The notes beneath the pieces were generated by a model, which was not told the DNA's origin, did not search any database, and was given only the letters and a program-made list of their open reading frames with translations. Shown here in pieces: positions 1 to 5,625 of a stretch of 5,625 nucleotides of DNA; positions within the stretch are counted from its first letter, which is position 1, and each line of letters starts with the position of its first letter. This DNA comes from Bryobacterales bacterium (GTDB lineage: Bacteria; Acidobacteriota; Terriglobia; Bryobacterales; Bryobacteraceae). The stretch lies in the NCBI GenBank assembly GCA_003154855.1, contig PMEV01000295.1, positions 1-5,625 on the forward strand. The letters run 5' to 3'. The position numbers and the translations under genes are program-made.

Positions 1-1957
1 CGTGGCGCGCAACCGCGTGGGCTTCCAACTGGCGCAGTACGACCGGAAGCGTGAGTTGCGCATTGACCCAGTAGTGCTGGTGTACTCCACCTACCTGGGT
101 GGAAGCAGCAATGATGAGGGTTACGGGATCGCGGTGGACGGAATGGGCTCGGCCTACGTCACGGGCGCCACCCTATCAACCAACTTCCCCACCCAGTCGC
201 CGTACCAGACGGCGTACCAGGGAGTTCAGTTTCTCACCTTCGTGACGAAACTGACGCCGGCGGGCAACGCGCTGGTCTACTCCACTTACGTGGGTGGAAG
301 CAACAATGATTTTGGCAGCGGGATCGCGGTGGACGGGGCGGGCTCAGCCTACGTCACTGGGTACACCGGCTCCAACGACTTCCCCACCCAGTCGCCGTAC
401 CAGGCGGAACACCAGGGCGGAGATTACGACGCTTTCGTGACAAAACTGACGCCGGCGGGCAACGCGCTGGCCTACTCCACCTACCTGGGTGGAAACGGCA
501 GGGACGAGGGCCACGGGATTGCGGTGGACACCGCAGGCTCGGCCTACGTCACGGGGGAGACCCAATCGACCAACTTCCCCACCCAGTCGCCGTATCAAGC
601 GACAAACCAGAGAGGTTCCGATGCTTTCGTGACGAAACTGACGCCAGCGGGCAAGGCGCTGTCCTACTCCACCTACCTGGGTGGAAGCGGCGATGATTAT
701 GCCTATGGGATCGCGGTGGATGCGGCAGGCTCGGCCTACGTCACGGGGGAGACCCAATCGGCCAACTTCCCCACCCAATCGCCGTACCAGGCGACATTCC
801 AGCAAGGTATCCGGGACGCTTTCGTGACGAAACTGACGCCGGCGGGCACCGCGCTGGTCTACTCCACCTACCTAGGTGGAAGCGGCCCTGATGCTGGCTA
901 CGGGATCGCGGTGGACGGGGCGGGCTCGGCCTACGTTACGGGGTACACCGGTTCGACCAACTTCCCCACCCGGTCGCCGTACCTGGCGACACACGGGGGA
1001 ATTGAAGACGCTTTCGTGACGAAACTGACGCCGGCGGGCAACGCGCTGGTCTACTCCACCTACCTGGGTGGAAGCGGCGAGGATTGGGGCGAGGGGATCG
1101 CGGTGGACGGGGCGGGCTCGGCCTACGTCACTGGGAGCACCCAATCGACCAACTTTCCCACCCAGTCGCCCTACCAGGGCACAAACCAGGGATATGACGA
1201 CGCTTTCGTGACCAAGCTACAGCTTCCCGCCACCCTCGTAATAAACGCTGTTCTCGACTCCGCCAGCGGGCGAGCGACCATCGCTCCCAGCAGCTTCGTG
1301 AGCATTTATGGCTCCAGTTTCACGTCCTGGACGGGGACTTGGAACGACTACGCTCCGAACGGAGTTCTGCCCACCTCGCTGGGCGGCGTGCAAGTGCTCA
1401 TCGACGGGAAGAACTGCTTCGTCAGCTATGCAAGTCCCACTCAATTGAACGTGGTGACGCCCTTCGATACGGCAACGGGCTCTGTGCCCGTGGAAGTCAT
1501 CGGGCCGCAAGGGATGGCGACGTCCACCGCCACGATGGCGCAGGTCGCGCCGGCCTTCTTTGGCTATACGCTAGCGGGCAAGTTCTATCCCTGGGCGCTG
1601 ATCGCGAACGCGAACACGATCACCTACGTAGCTCCCGTTGGCACCTTCAGTTTCGGGCCCAGCCGCCCCGCGCAGGCGGGCGACTATGTGGTGCTGTATG
1701 CGATTGGGATGGGAAGTACGAACCCAGCGGCGCCGTCGGGCGTCGTGCTGCCGACGGCGTACCCGGTCACGGACCTCTCCAGCGTCAAGGTGACGTTTGG
1801 CTCCGTGCCCGCGACGGTATCCTGGGCCGGGATGGTGTACGCCGGAGAGTTCCAGGTGAACGTGCTGGTGCCTTCCGGCCTATCCGGCGATGAGCCGGTG
1901 GTGATGACCGTGGGCGGGCAACCGACGCAGGCAAGCGCTTATCTGACCTTCCAGTAA
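1..1957 (+). CDS. SBBP beta-propeller repeat protein with TIGR03437-like C-terminal domain (5' partial)
   Basis: This is the C-terminal part of a large, probably exported protein; the reading frame is open to the window edge, so the GTG at position 2 is not taken as the start. Numbering residues from that codon, residues 1-25 (ending in RIDPVV) look like the end of the N-terminal domain that usually precedes SBBP repeats. Residues 26-406 are six tandem blades, each starting at L-x-YSTYLGG (YSTYVGG in the second), with the core GIAVD..GSAYVTG, then NFPT.SPY (DFPT in the second) and FVTKL. Residues 407-651 match the Solibacter-type C-terminal domain (VINAVLDSASG, SFVSIYGSSF, YAIGMGSTNP, FQVNVLVPSGL, PVVMTVGGQ). 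The fold is therefore a beta-propeller followed by a beta-rich domain. The function is unknown; surface binding or adhesion is a guess. It ends in TAA, 16 bp from the stop of the convergent hydrolase gene, with no convincing terminator hairpin between them. Confidence 0.88.
   Translation, partial: VARNRVGFQLAQYDRKRELRIDPVVLVYSTYLGGSSNDEGYGIAVDGMGSAYVTGATLSTNFPTQSPYQTAYQGVQFLTFVTKLTPAGNALVYSTYVGGSNNDFGSGIAVDGAGSAYVTGYTGSNDFPTQSPYQAEHQGGDYDAFVTKLTPAGNALAYSTYLGGNGRDEGHGIAVDTAGSAYVTGETQSTNFPTQSPYQATNQRGSDAFVTKLTPAGKALSYSTYLGGSGDDYAYGIAVDAAGSAYVTGETQSANFPTQSPYQATFQQGIRDAFVTKLTPAGTALVYSTYLGGSGPDAGYGIAVDGAGSAYVTGYTGSTNFPTRSPYLATHGGIEDAFVTKLTPAGNALVYSTYLGGSGEDWGEGIAVDGAGSAYVTGSTQSTNFPTQSPYQGTNQGYDDAFVTKLQLPATLVINAVLDSASGRATIAPSSFVSIYGSSFTSWTGTWNDYAPNGVLPTSLGGVQVLIDGKNCFVSYASPTQLNVVTPFDTATGSVPVEVIGPQGMATSTATMAQVAPAFFGYTLAGKFYPWALIANANTITYVAPVGTFSFGPSRPAQAGDYVVLYAIGMGSTNPAAPSGVVLPTAYPVTDLSSVKVTFGSVPATVSWAGMVYAGEFQVNVLVPSGLSGDEPVVMTVGGQPTQASAYLTFQ
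77..1219 (+). repeat. Six in-frame tandem repeats encoding SBBP propeller blades
   Basis: The units begin at 77, 272, 467, 659, 854 and 1046, with lengths 195, 195, 192, 195, 192 and 174 bp; the last lacks the TPAG linker and runs straight into the C-terminal domain. All length changes are whole codons. The DNA is very alike between units, including third codon positions, notably over GIAVD..GSAYVTG and over FVTKLTPAG into YSTYLGG. Variation is concentrated at about repeat residues 44-53, between SPYQ and FVTKL, and at the two residues after YVTG: units 2 and 5 carry YTGS, units 3 and 4 ETQS. This suggests fairly recent duplication or gene conversion within the gene. Confidence 0.93.
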
Positions 1958-1973
1958 GTTGCCGCGGGCGGGG

Positions 1974-3068
1974 CTACCGTAACAGCGCCGTGGCGCACCA
2001 CAGGACCGGCGCCTGGCCGTGCATGTCGCCGGTCTTGCGCGCGCGGTCGATGTAGTACTGGTAATCGTTCTTCTTCCCGGTACCCTCGCAGACGCTGCCG
2101 ATGTCCCCGTTCGCGTCCAGATAGGTGGTCAGCGCGAGCCAGGCACGGCGCGCGGCGGGGCCGTAGGTCTTCCCGGGGAGCCATCCGCTCTTCACTCCGG
2201 TAATCATGGCGAAGGCGAACATGCCCGTGGATGAGGTCTCCTTCCAGGACCCCGGACGATCGATCAGTTGGCGCCACATGCCGTCCTCGGCCTGGTATTT
2301 CACGAGCGACGCCATCATCTTCCGGTAGCCCGCCAGAATCCGGGCTCGTTGCGGATGGTTCCTGGGTAGCGAGCGGAGCAACTCGGACATTCCCGCGGCC
2401 ACCCAACCGTTGCCGCGGCCCCAGAAGAAGGGGGCGTCGGGGGCATGGTAGAAGAGTCCGTTGGGCTGCTGGAGTTTATCCAGGTAGGCGGCCATCTCGA
2501 GCGCGGCGCGGTCCAGGTACTTTCTGTCGCCGGTGGCGCGGAAGGCTTGCACCTGGAGCTCTGTGATCATATACATGTCGTCGATCCAGAAGCGGGTCTC
2601 CTTGGTCAGACCCTCGGGGGTGGGATTCTCCCACTGTTTATCGGCGAACGCCAGCCCGAGGTCCAGGTATTTCCGCTCCTTGGTCTGGATGTAGATCTCG
2701 AGCGGTACCGAGCCGAACACCGATAAGTCCACGTGCTTCCCCATGGCGGGAATCAGGCTGGCCTCTTCACTAGTGAGCAGCGGTCCCATGCGTTGGATGA
2801 GCCGGGAGGTCAGGTCTCGGTCGCCGGCGAGTTGTGCAAAGGTCAAGGAGCCGTACCAGGTGCAGACCTCCGCGTAACCGATGAGGAACTTGCTGATATG
2901 CGGGCTGGCGACGAAGCGCTCGGCGACCCGCTTGCCGATTTCCTGGGGCGACTTCCCCGCGGGCCAATTGCGGAATTCCCTGGGTTGCGCCCAGGCCTGG
3001 GGGCTGACGACCAGGATCGCGATGCCGGCCGCTATGAGCGGCGCCATGCTCCGGCACTGTCTGCGCAT
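1974..3068 (-). CDS. Secreted glycoside hydrolase, GH88/GH105 class (probable unsaturated rhamnogalacturonyl hydrolase)
   Basis: The protein has 364 residues, a normal length for the family. GH105 enzymes (YteR type) hydrate the unsaturated uronic acid left at the end of oligosaccharides by pectate or rhamnogalacturonan lyases, releasing the terminal sugar. Residues 1-27 form a signal peptide: basic start, hydrophobic core LIAAGIAILVV and an AWA cleavage site before Q28. The rest shows the alpha/alpha-barrel landmarks: WIDDMYM at 161-167 carrying the likely catalytic aspartate, GRGNGW at 217-222, ETSSTGMFAFA at 277-287 and HGQAPVLW at 350-357. The ATG at 3068 is preferred over the in-frame Met8 because AGGAGG lies four bases upstream. 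The gene is divergent from the oxidoreductase and converges on the repeat protein gene. The family call is firm; the exact substrate (rhamnogalacturonan, other pectin, or another uronide) is inferred. Residues were matched from memory, not by alignment. Confidence 0.85.
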   Translation of the reverse strand: MRRQCRSMAPLIAAGIAILVVSPQAWAQPREFRNWPAGKSPQEIGKRVAERFVASPHISKFLIGYAEVCTWYGSLTFAQLAGDRDLTSRLIQRMGPLLTSEEASLIPAMGKHVDLSVFGSVPLEIYIQTKERKYLDLGLAFADKQWENPTPEGLTKETRFWIDDMYMITELQVQAFRATGDRKYLDRAALEMAAYLDKLQQPNGLFYHAPDAPFFWGRGNGWVAAGMSELLRSLPRNHPQRARILAGYRKMMASLVKYQAEDGMWRQLIDRPGSWKETSSTGMFAFAMITGVKSGWLPGKTYGPAARRAWLALTTYLDANGDIGSVCEGTGKKNDYQYYIDRARKTGDMHGQAPVLWCATALLR

Positions 3069-3072
3069 GTTT

Positions 3073-3078
3073 CCTCCT
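3073..3078 (-). promoter_or_regulatory. Shine-Dalgarno site of the GH105-type gene
   Basis: Read on the minus strand, a perfect AGGAGG is followed by AAAC and then the ATG at 3068. It favours that ATG over Met8, which would lose the basic N-terminal part of the signal peptide. Confidence 0.8.
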
Positions 3079-3138
3079 CTGCGGTTCGGAATCCCATTTT
3101 GCCACAGGCGCCAGGGCCTCCGGCCGCGGCTGCCGATT

Positions 3139-3148
3139 GATATCCTGG
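3139..3148 (+). promoter_or_regulatory. GATATCCTGG motif upstream of oxidoreductase gene (possible -10 region)
   Basis: GATATCCTGG ends 22 bases before the ATG at 3170. Its core TATCCT matches four of six bases of a sigma-70 -10 box, but no -35 box stands at the right distance. Nearly the same motif, GATATTCTGG, occurs at a similar distance before the deacetylase gene, which is the main reason to list it. Confidence 0.28.
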
Positions 3149-3169
3149 TGACTGCCCAGGAGACCTACG

Positions 3170-4453
3170 ATGAACGACGACTTCTCGCGCCGCGGCTTCC
3201 TCAAGAGCGCCACGATGGCGATGGCGCCGGGGGTGCTGCCGGCTCTCGGCGCCAACGGCAAGCTCCGGATCGGCTGGATCGGCACCGGCGCCCGCGGCTA
3301 TCATTGTATGAACCAGTTGTACCTGGCGAGCGCGCCGCTGGTCGAGATCACGGCCGTCTGCGATACCTACCAGACCTGGCTCAACCGTGCCAAGGAGCGG
3401 GTCCAGGCCCTGGGAAAGAACACTCCCAAGACCTACTTGGACTACCGGGAACTGCTGGCGGATCCCAACGTGGACGCAGTGGTCGTCTCGACCCCCGAGC
3501 ACCTGCACTTCCCGATGACCATGGCCGCCATCCAGGCCAAGAAGCACAGCTACGTCGAGAAGCCGCTGGCGCACACGATCGAGGAGGGCGCCGCCCTGGT
3601 GAAGGCCTCCGAAGCCTCCGGTCTGGTGTTGCAGGTGGGGACGCAGAACCGCAGCAACAAGCTGTACCTACGGGCCAAGGAAATGTACGAGCGCGGCGAC
3701 ATCGGCCAGATCCATTGCGTGCGCGCGTTCTGGTACCGGAACTTCCTGCCCGCCGACCCGGTGCCCGCGCCCTGGCGCTACGTGATCCCGGCGGATGCGA
3801 GCCCCCAGAATACCGATTGGGACCGCTTCCTCGGCCCGGCGCCGAAACGGCCCTGGGATAAGCACCGCTACTTCCAGTGGCGCAACTACTGGGATTACTC
3901 GGGCGGCATCTCGACCGACCTGTTGGTGCACCAGACCGACATCTCGAATTACGTCCTGGGCAAGACCGTTCCGGTGGCCTGCATGGCCTCGGGCGGTATC
4001 TATATGTGGGGACCGCCCGACGACCGCGAGGTACCGGACACCTTGAGCGCCATCTACGAGTACCCCGACCGGTTCCATCTGAACTACAGTTGCTTCTTCG
4101 GAAACGACCAGTTCGGCTATGGCGAGGAATTCCTGGGATACGAAGGCACCATCATGGTTTACAACCGCCAGGACCTGCACTTCTATCCGCAGAAGTTCGG
4201 GGGCCACGCGCCCGCCCCGGTGAAGGCGCGCCCGGAGGTCCACCTGAACTACCTGAAGGACTTCAACCAGCAGGATGCCACCGCCGACCACTTCAAGAAC
4301 TGGATTCAGGCCATCCGCGGGGAAGCCAAGGTCATTACCCCGGCGCGCGCCGGCCAGGTGGCGGCGATCCCCGGGCACCTGGCGACGCTCTCCCTCCGGC
4401 AGGGCAAGAAGGTCCTGTGGGCCCCGGCGTCCGGGAAGGTTCGATTCAGCTAA
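3170..4453 (+). CDS. Gfo/Idh/MocA-family oxidoreductase with Tat signal
   Basis: The protein has 427 residues, typical for the family, whose members oxidise or reduce sugars, inositols and related compounds with NAD(P). The N-terminus has a twin-arginine leader, SRRGFLK at 6-12, followed by a mildly hydrophobic stretch to about residue 29, so the folded, cofactor-loaded enzyme is probably sent through the Tat pathway. The Rossmann fold starts with IGWIGTGARG (GxGxxG at 38-43). STPEHLH (107-113) and the EKP motif (130-132) follow; that lysine is commonly catalytic. The C-terminal half has DWDRFLGPAP (216-225), GGISTD..VHQTDI (245-258, with His254 likely at the active site) and a terminal region around HFKNWIQAIRG (374-384). 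AGGAGA lies six bases before the ATG, supporting this start. The gene diverges from the GH105-type gene, which suggests a carbohydrate substrate. The exact substrate and reaction cannot be read from the sequence. Confidence 0.88.
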   Translation: MNDDFSRRGFLKSATMAMAPGVLPALGANGKLRIGWIGTGARGYHCMNQLYLASAPLVEITAVCDTYQTWLNRAKERVQALGKNTPKTYLDYRELLADPNVDAVVVSTPEHLHFPMTMAAIQAKKHSYVEKPLAHTIEEGAALVKASEASGLVLQVGTQNRSNKLYLRAKEMYERGDIGQIHCVRAFWYRNFLPADPVPAPWRYVIPADASPQNTDWDRFLGPAPKRPWDKHRYFQWRNYWDYSGGISTDLLVHQTDISNYVLGKTVPVACMASGGIYMWGPPDDREVPDTLSAIYEYPDRFHLNYSCFFGNDQFGYGEEFLGYEGTIMVYNRQDLHFYPQKFGGHAPAPVKARPEVHLNYLKDFNQQDATADHFKNWIQAIRGEAKVITPARAGQVAAIPGHLATLSLRQGKKVLWAPASGKVRFS

Positions 4454-4456
4454 CGG

Positions 4457-4486
4457 TTGCGGGCGGAAGATCGGGCCTGTTACAAT
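4457..4486 (+). promoter_or_regulatory. Extended -10 promoter of rpmB
   Basis: The -10 box TACAAT (4481-4486, five of six consensus bases) is preceded by TG at 4478-4479, giving an extended -10. A weak -35, TTGCGG (4457-4462), sits 18 bases upstream. Transcription would start near 4493, leaving a leader of about 27 bases with the ribosome binding site. The promoter begins just after the oxidoreductase stop, so rpmB is probably transcribed on its own. Confidence 0.62.
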
Positions 4487-4503
4487 CTAAGTTCCTACCG
4501 AAT

Positions 4504-4510
4504 AAGGAGA
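4504..4510 (+). promoter_or_regulatory. Shine-Dalgarno site of rpmB
   Basis: AAGGAGA lies nine bases before the ATG at 4520. It fixes the start at MARVCEICG, although the frame stays open upstream with an in-frame ATG-like start at 4457 that lies in the promoter. Confidence 0.75.
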
Positions 4511-4519
4511 ATTCCTTCG

Positions 4520-4711
4520 ATGGCTAGAGTGTGTGAGATTTGCGGCAAGGGTCCGCTGTTCGGCAACCGGATCAGCCACGCGCACAACGTCACTCACCGG
4601 CGCTGGAACGTGAACCTGCAGAGCGTTCGCGCCATGGTGAACGGCGCGGCGAAGAGGATTCGGGTCTGCACGTCCTGCCTGCGCAACGGCAAGGTGCAGA
4701 AGGCCGCCTAG
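4520..4711 (+). CDS. rpmB: 50S ribosomal protein L28 (bL28)
   Basis: This 63-residue basic protein is bL28 of the large ribosomal subunit. It begins MARVCEICGKGPLFGN, followed by SHAHNVTHRRWNVNLQ and the C-terminal RVCTSCLRNGKV, all hallmark segments of the family. Four cysteines, C5, C8, C50 and C53, form two CxxC pairs, so this is the zinc-binding (C+) version. The length is normal for short bacterial L28. The start is set by the AAGGAGA site and by the conserved MARVCE N-terminus, with 21 upstream in-frame residues rejected. It has its own promoter. No rpmG (L33), its frequent partner elsewhere, lies next to it. Confidence 0.97.
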   Translation: MARVCEICGKGPLFGNRISHAHNVTHRRWNVNLQSVRAMVNGAAKRIRVCTSCLRNGKVQKAA

Positions 4712-4769
4712 GTTCTGCTCCTGCCGCCGGCGCTCCCGTCCGCATTCCCATCGTATCCCGCCGGTTTCC

Positions 4770-4779
4770 GATATTCTGG
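4770..4779 (+). promoter_or_regulatory. GATATTCTGG motif upstream of deacetylase gene (possible -10 region)
   Basis: GATATTCTGG ends 20 bases before the ATG at 4799 and contains TATTCT, four of six matches to a -10 box. No -35 box is evident. It differs by one base from the motif before the oxidoreductase gene. The 87-bp gap after rpmB otherwise shows no strong terminator hairpin, so read-through from rpmB is also possible. Confidence 0.3.
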
Positions 4780-4798
4780 AAGTGAAGGGGGCCTGGCG

Positions 4799-5542
4799 AT
4801 GCACTCCATTCTGGCTGTGTTTGCGCATCCCGACGACGAAACCAGCGTGGGGCCGATGCTGGCCCGCTACGCCTGCGAGGGGCACGCGGTGTACCTGGCG
4901 AGCGTGACCTCGGGGCAGAAAGGCGTGCGCCCGGATTTCGGCTTGGCCGCGGGCGAGGAACTCGGCGCCGTTCGCGAAGAAGAGTTGCGCTGCGCCTGCC
5001 GGCAATTGGGCATCCAGGAACCGTTCCTCCTGCGATTCCAGGACCAGGGCATCGCTGCGCCGGCGGTGATAGAGCAGGTGGCCGCGCGGCTGCGCGAACT
5101 GATCGACCAGACACGCGCCGAGGTTATTGTGACCTGGGGGCCGGACGGAATCACCGGCCACCCCGATCACCGCGCCGCCGGCGACATTGCCACGCTGGTT
5201 TTCCAGCAGCAAAGGCTGCTGAGGCACACGCCGCGCAAGCTCTACTATGTGGCGCTTCCCGAGTCGCGGCTCGCGGAGATGCCGGATACGTTGGGGCGCA
5301 ACCGTACGTTTTATCCGGTGAGCGATGCCTTCATCACTACCCAAGTGGACTGCCGGGAGCACGTCGAGGCCGGCCGGAGGGCGGTCGAGTGCCACAAGTC
5401 GCAGTGGAGCCCGGAACGGATGGTGCAAATGAAGGAGATGTCCAGGCGGGTGTTCGGCGGGCAGGCCTTCCTGCGCCTGGCGCTGCGCTCGACGCCGCCG
5501 CCGGACGGCCGCGAAACCTGCATTCTCGAGGGCCTGGATTAA
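4799..5542 (+). CDS. PIG-L/LmbE-family zinc-dependent deacetylase
   Basis: The 247-residue protein belongs to the LmbE/PIG-L family, which removes acetyl groups from N-acetylglucosamine-type substrates; relatives include MshB (mycothiol) and BshB (bacillithiol). The zinc and catalytic motif AHPDDE is at 9-14 and the second motif GHPDHRA at 120-126. By family knowledge His10, Asp13 and His124 would bind zinc and Asp12 act as base; all are present, so the enzyme should be active. There is no signal peptide or membrane segment, so it is cytoplasmic. AAGGGGG at 4785-4791 lies seven bases before the ATG, and the motif begins at residue 9 as expected, so the start is sound. It follows rpmB by 87 bp. 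A role in low-molecular-weight thiol synthesis is possible, but no partner gene (glycosyltransferase or ligase) is in view, and many family members have other substrates. Confidence 0.9.
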   Translation: MHSILAVFAHPDDETSVGPMLARYACEGHAVYLASVTSGQKGVRPDFGLAAGEELGAVREEELRCACRQLGIQEPFLLRFQDQGIAAPAVIEQVAARLRELIDQTRAEVIVTWGPDGITGHPDHRAAGDIATLVFQQQRLLRHTPRKLYYVALPESRLAEMPDTLGRNRTFYPVSDAFITTQVDCREHVEAGRRAVECHKSQWSPERMVQMKEMSRRVFGGQAFLRLALRSTPPPDGRETCILEGLD

Positions 5543-5562
5543 TCCGCCGGCCGTGCTAAGAT
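5535..5562 (+). promoter_or_regulatory. Probable promoter of tRNA-Asp
   Basis: TAAGAT (5557-5562) matches four of six -10 bases and is preceded by TG at 5554-5555, an extended -10. A weak -35, TGGATT (5535-5540), is 16 bases upstream and overlaps the end of the deacetylase gene. The -10 ends 11 bases before the first base of the mature tRNA, leaving a very short leader. Confidence 0.45.
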
Positions 5563-5573
5563 GAGAGAGGCGC

Positions 5574-5625
<52 letters not shown>

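Larger units (their letters stand above)
3069..3169. promoter_or_regulatory. Divergent intergenic region between hydrolase and oxidoreductase genes
   Basis: These 101 bp must hold the 5' signals of both diverging genes unless one is transcribed from inside the other. Ribosome binding sites are visible at both ends (AGGAGG on the minus strand, AGGAGA at 3158-3163 on the plus strand). I found no convincing -35/-10 pair on either strand and no clear long inverted repeat that would mark an operator; the short palindromes GGCGCC, CCGCGG and GATATC are expected by chance at this GC content. A shared regulator is possible but nothing shows it. Confidence 0.45.

Noticed and set aside
344..1144. Two minus-strand open frames (344-805 and 872-1144) with repeated arginine-rich sequence
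   Set aside because: They are antisense images of the SBBP repeats; the repetitiveness follows from the coding strand, and the products resemble no known family.
77..1219. CRISPR-like or intergenic tandem repeat
   Set aside because: The units are contiguous, in frame and encode a known blade motif; there are no spacers.
1217..1893. Open frames inside the C-terminal domain of the repeat protein (1217-1510 minus, 1339-1893 plus)
   Set aside because: They overlap a well-recognised domain, their products have the arginine-rich composition usual for out-of-frame GC-rich DNA, and they match no known family.
1958..1973. Possible bidirectional terminator between the convergent genes
   Set aside because: The 16-bp gap has only the short palindrome CCGCGG and no T-run on either side; no stable stem-loop is convincing.
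3096..3104. TTGCCA (plus strand) or CAAAAT (minus strand) as promoter boxes in the divergent region
   Set aside because: Neither has a partner box at 16-18 bases; single hexamers are expected by chance.
1939..3861. Several open frames overlapping the hydrolase and the start of the oxidoreductase gene, including 1939-2406 minus, 2881-3861 plus and 3032-3574 minus
   Set aside because: They are long only because GC-rich DNA has few stops. They match no family, and the overlapped genes have clear motifs, leaders and ribosome binding sites.
3668..4378. Minus-strand open frame of 236 codons inside the oxidoreductase gene
   Set aside because: It is fully antisense to conserved family motifs and shows no family resemblance.
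4712..4769. Rho-independent terminator after rpmB
   Set aside because: The GC-rich GCCGCCGGCG segment can fold only weakly and is not followed by a T-run.
4487..5428. Minus-strand open frame of 313 codons across rpmB and the deacetylase
   Set aside because: It lies antisense to two confidently identified genes and has no recognisable domain; it would leave L28 unexplained.

Overview
The window looks like ordinary chromosome from a GC-rich Gram-negative soil bacterium, most likely an acidobacterium of the Solibacter/Bryobacter type. The main pointer is the first gene, which joins SBBP-type beta-propeller repeats to a C-terminal domain resembling TIGR03437, a family named from Solibacter and strongly expanded there. 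A Tat-signal Gfo/Idh/MocA oxidoreductase beside a secreted GH105-type hydrolase fits the same kind of organism. The assignment is from recognition only; no search was run.

Layout. Positions 1-1957 (+) hold the 3' part of a large repeat protein: six tandem blades of about 65 residues, then a C-terminal domain of about 245 residues. It converges, with a 16-bp gap, on a secreted glycoside hydrolase of the GH88/GH105 class at 1974-3068 (-). A 101-bp divergent intergenic region separates that gene from a Gfo/Idh/MocA-family oxidoreductase with a twin-arginine leader at 3170-4453 (+). Next is a compact housekeeping stretch on the + strand: rpmB (ribosomal protein L28) at 4520-4711 with a good extended -10 promoter, a PIG-L/LmbE-family deacetylase at 4799-5542, and the 5' three quarters of a tRNA-Asp (GUC) from 5574 to the window edge. 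No stretch over 300 bases lacks a gene.

How the genes may work together. The hydrolase and the oxidoreductase both appear to be exported and share one intergenic region, so they plausibly act on the same plant-derived (pectin-like) oligosaccharides outside the cytoplasm; this is inference. The repeat protein is probably an exported surface or secreted protein of unknown function. rpmB, the deacetylase and the tRNA show no evident functional link to the sugar genes or to one another.

I found no mobile element, CRISPR array, phage gene or clearly novel system. The points most worth a second look are the near-identical DNA of the propeller repeats with their variable loop, the exported hydrolase/oxidoreductase pair, and the promoter-like motifs shared between genes.
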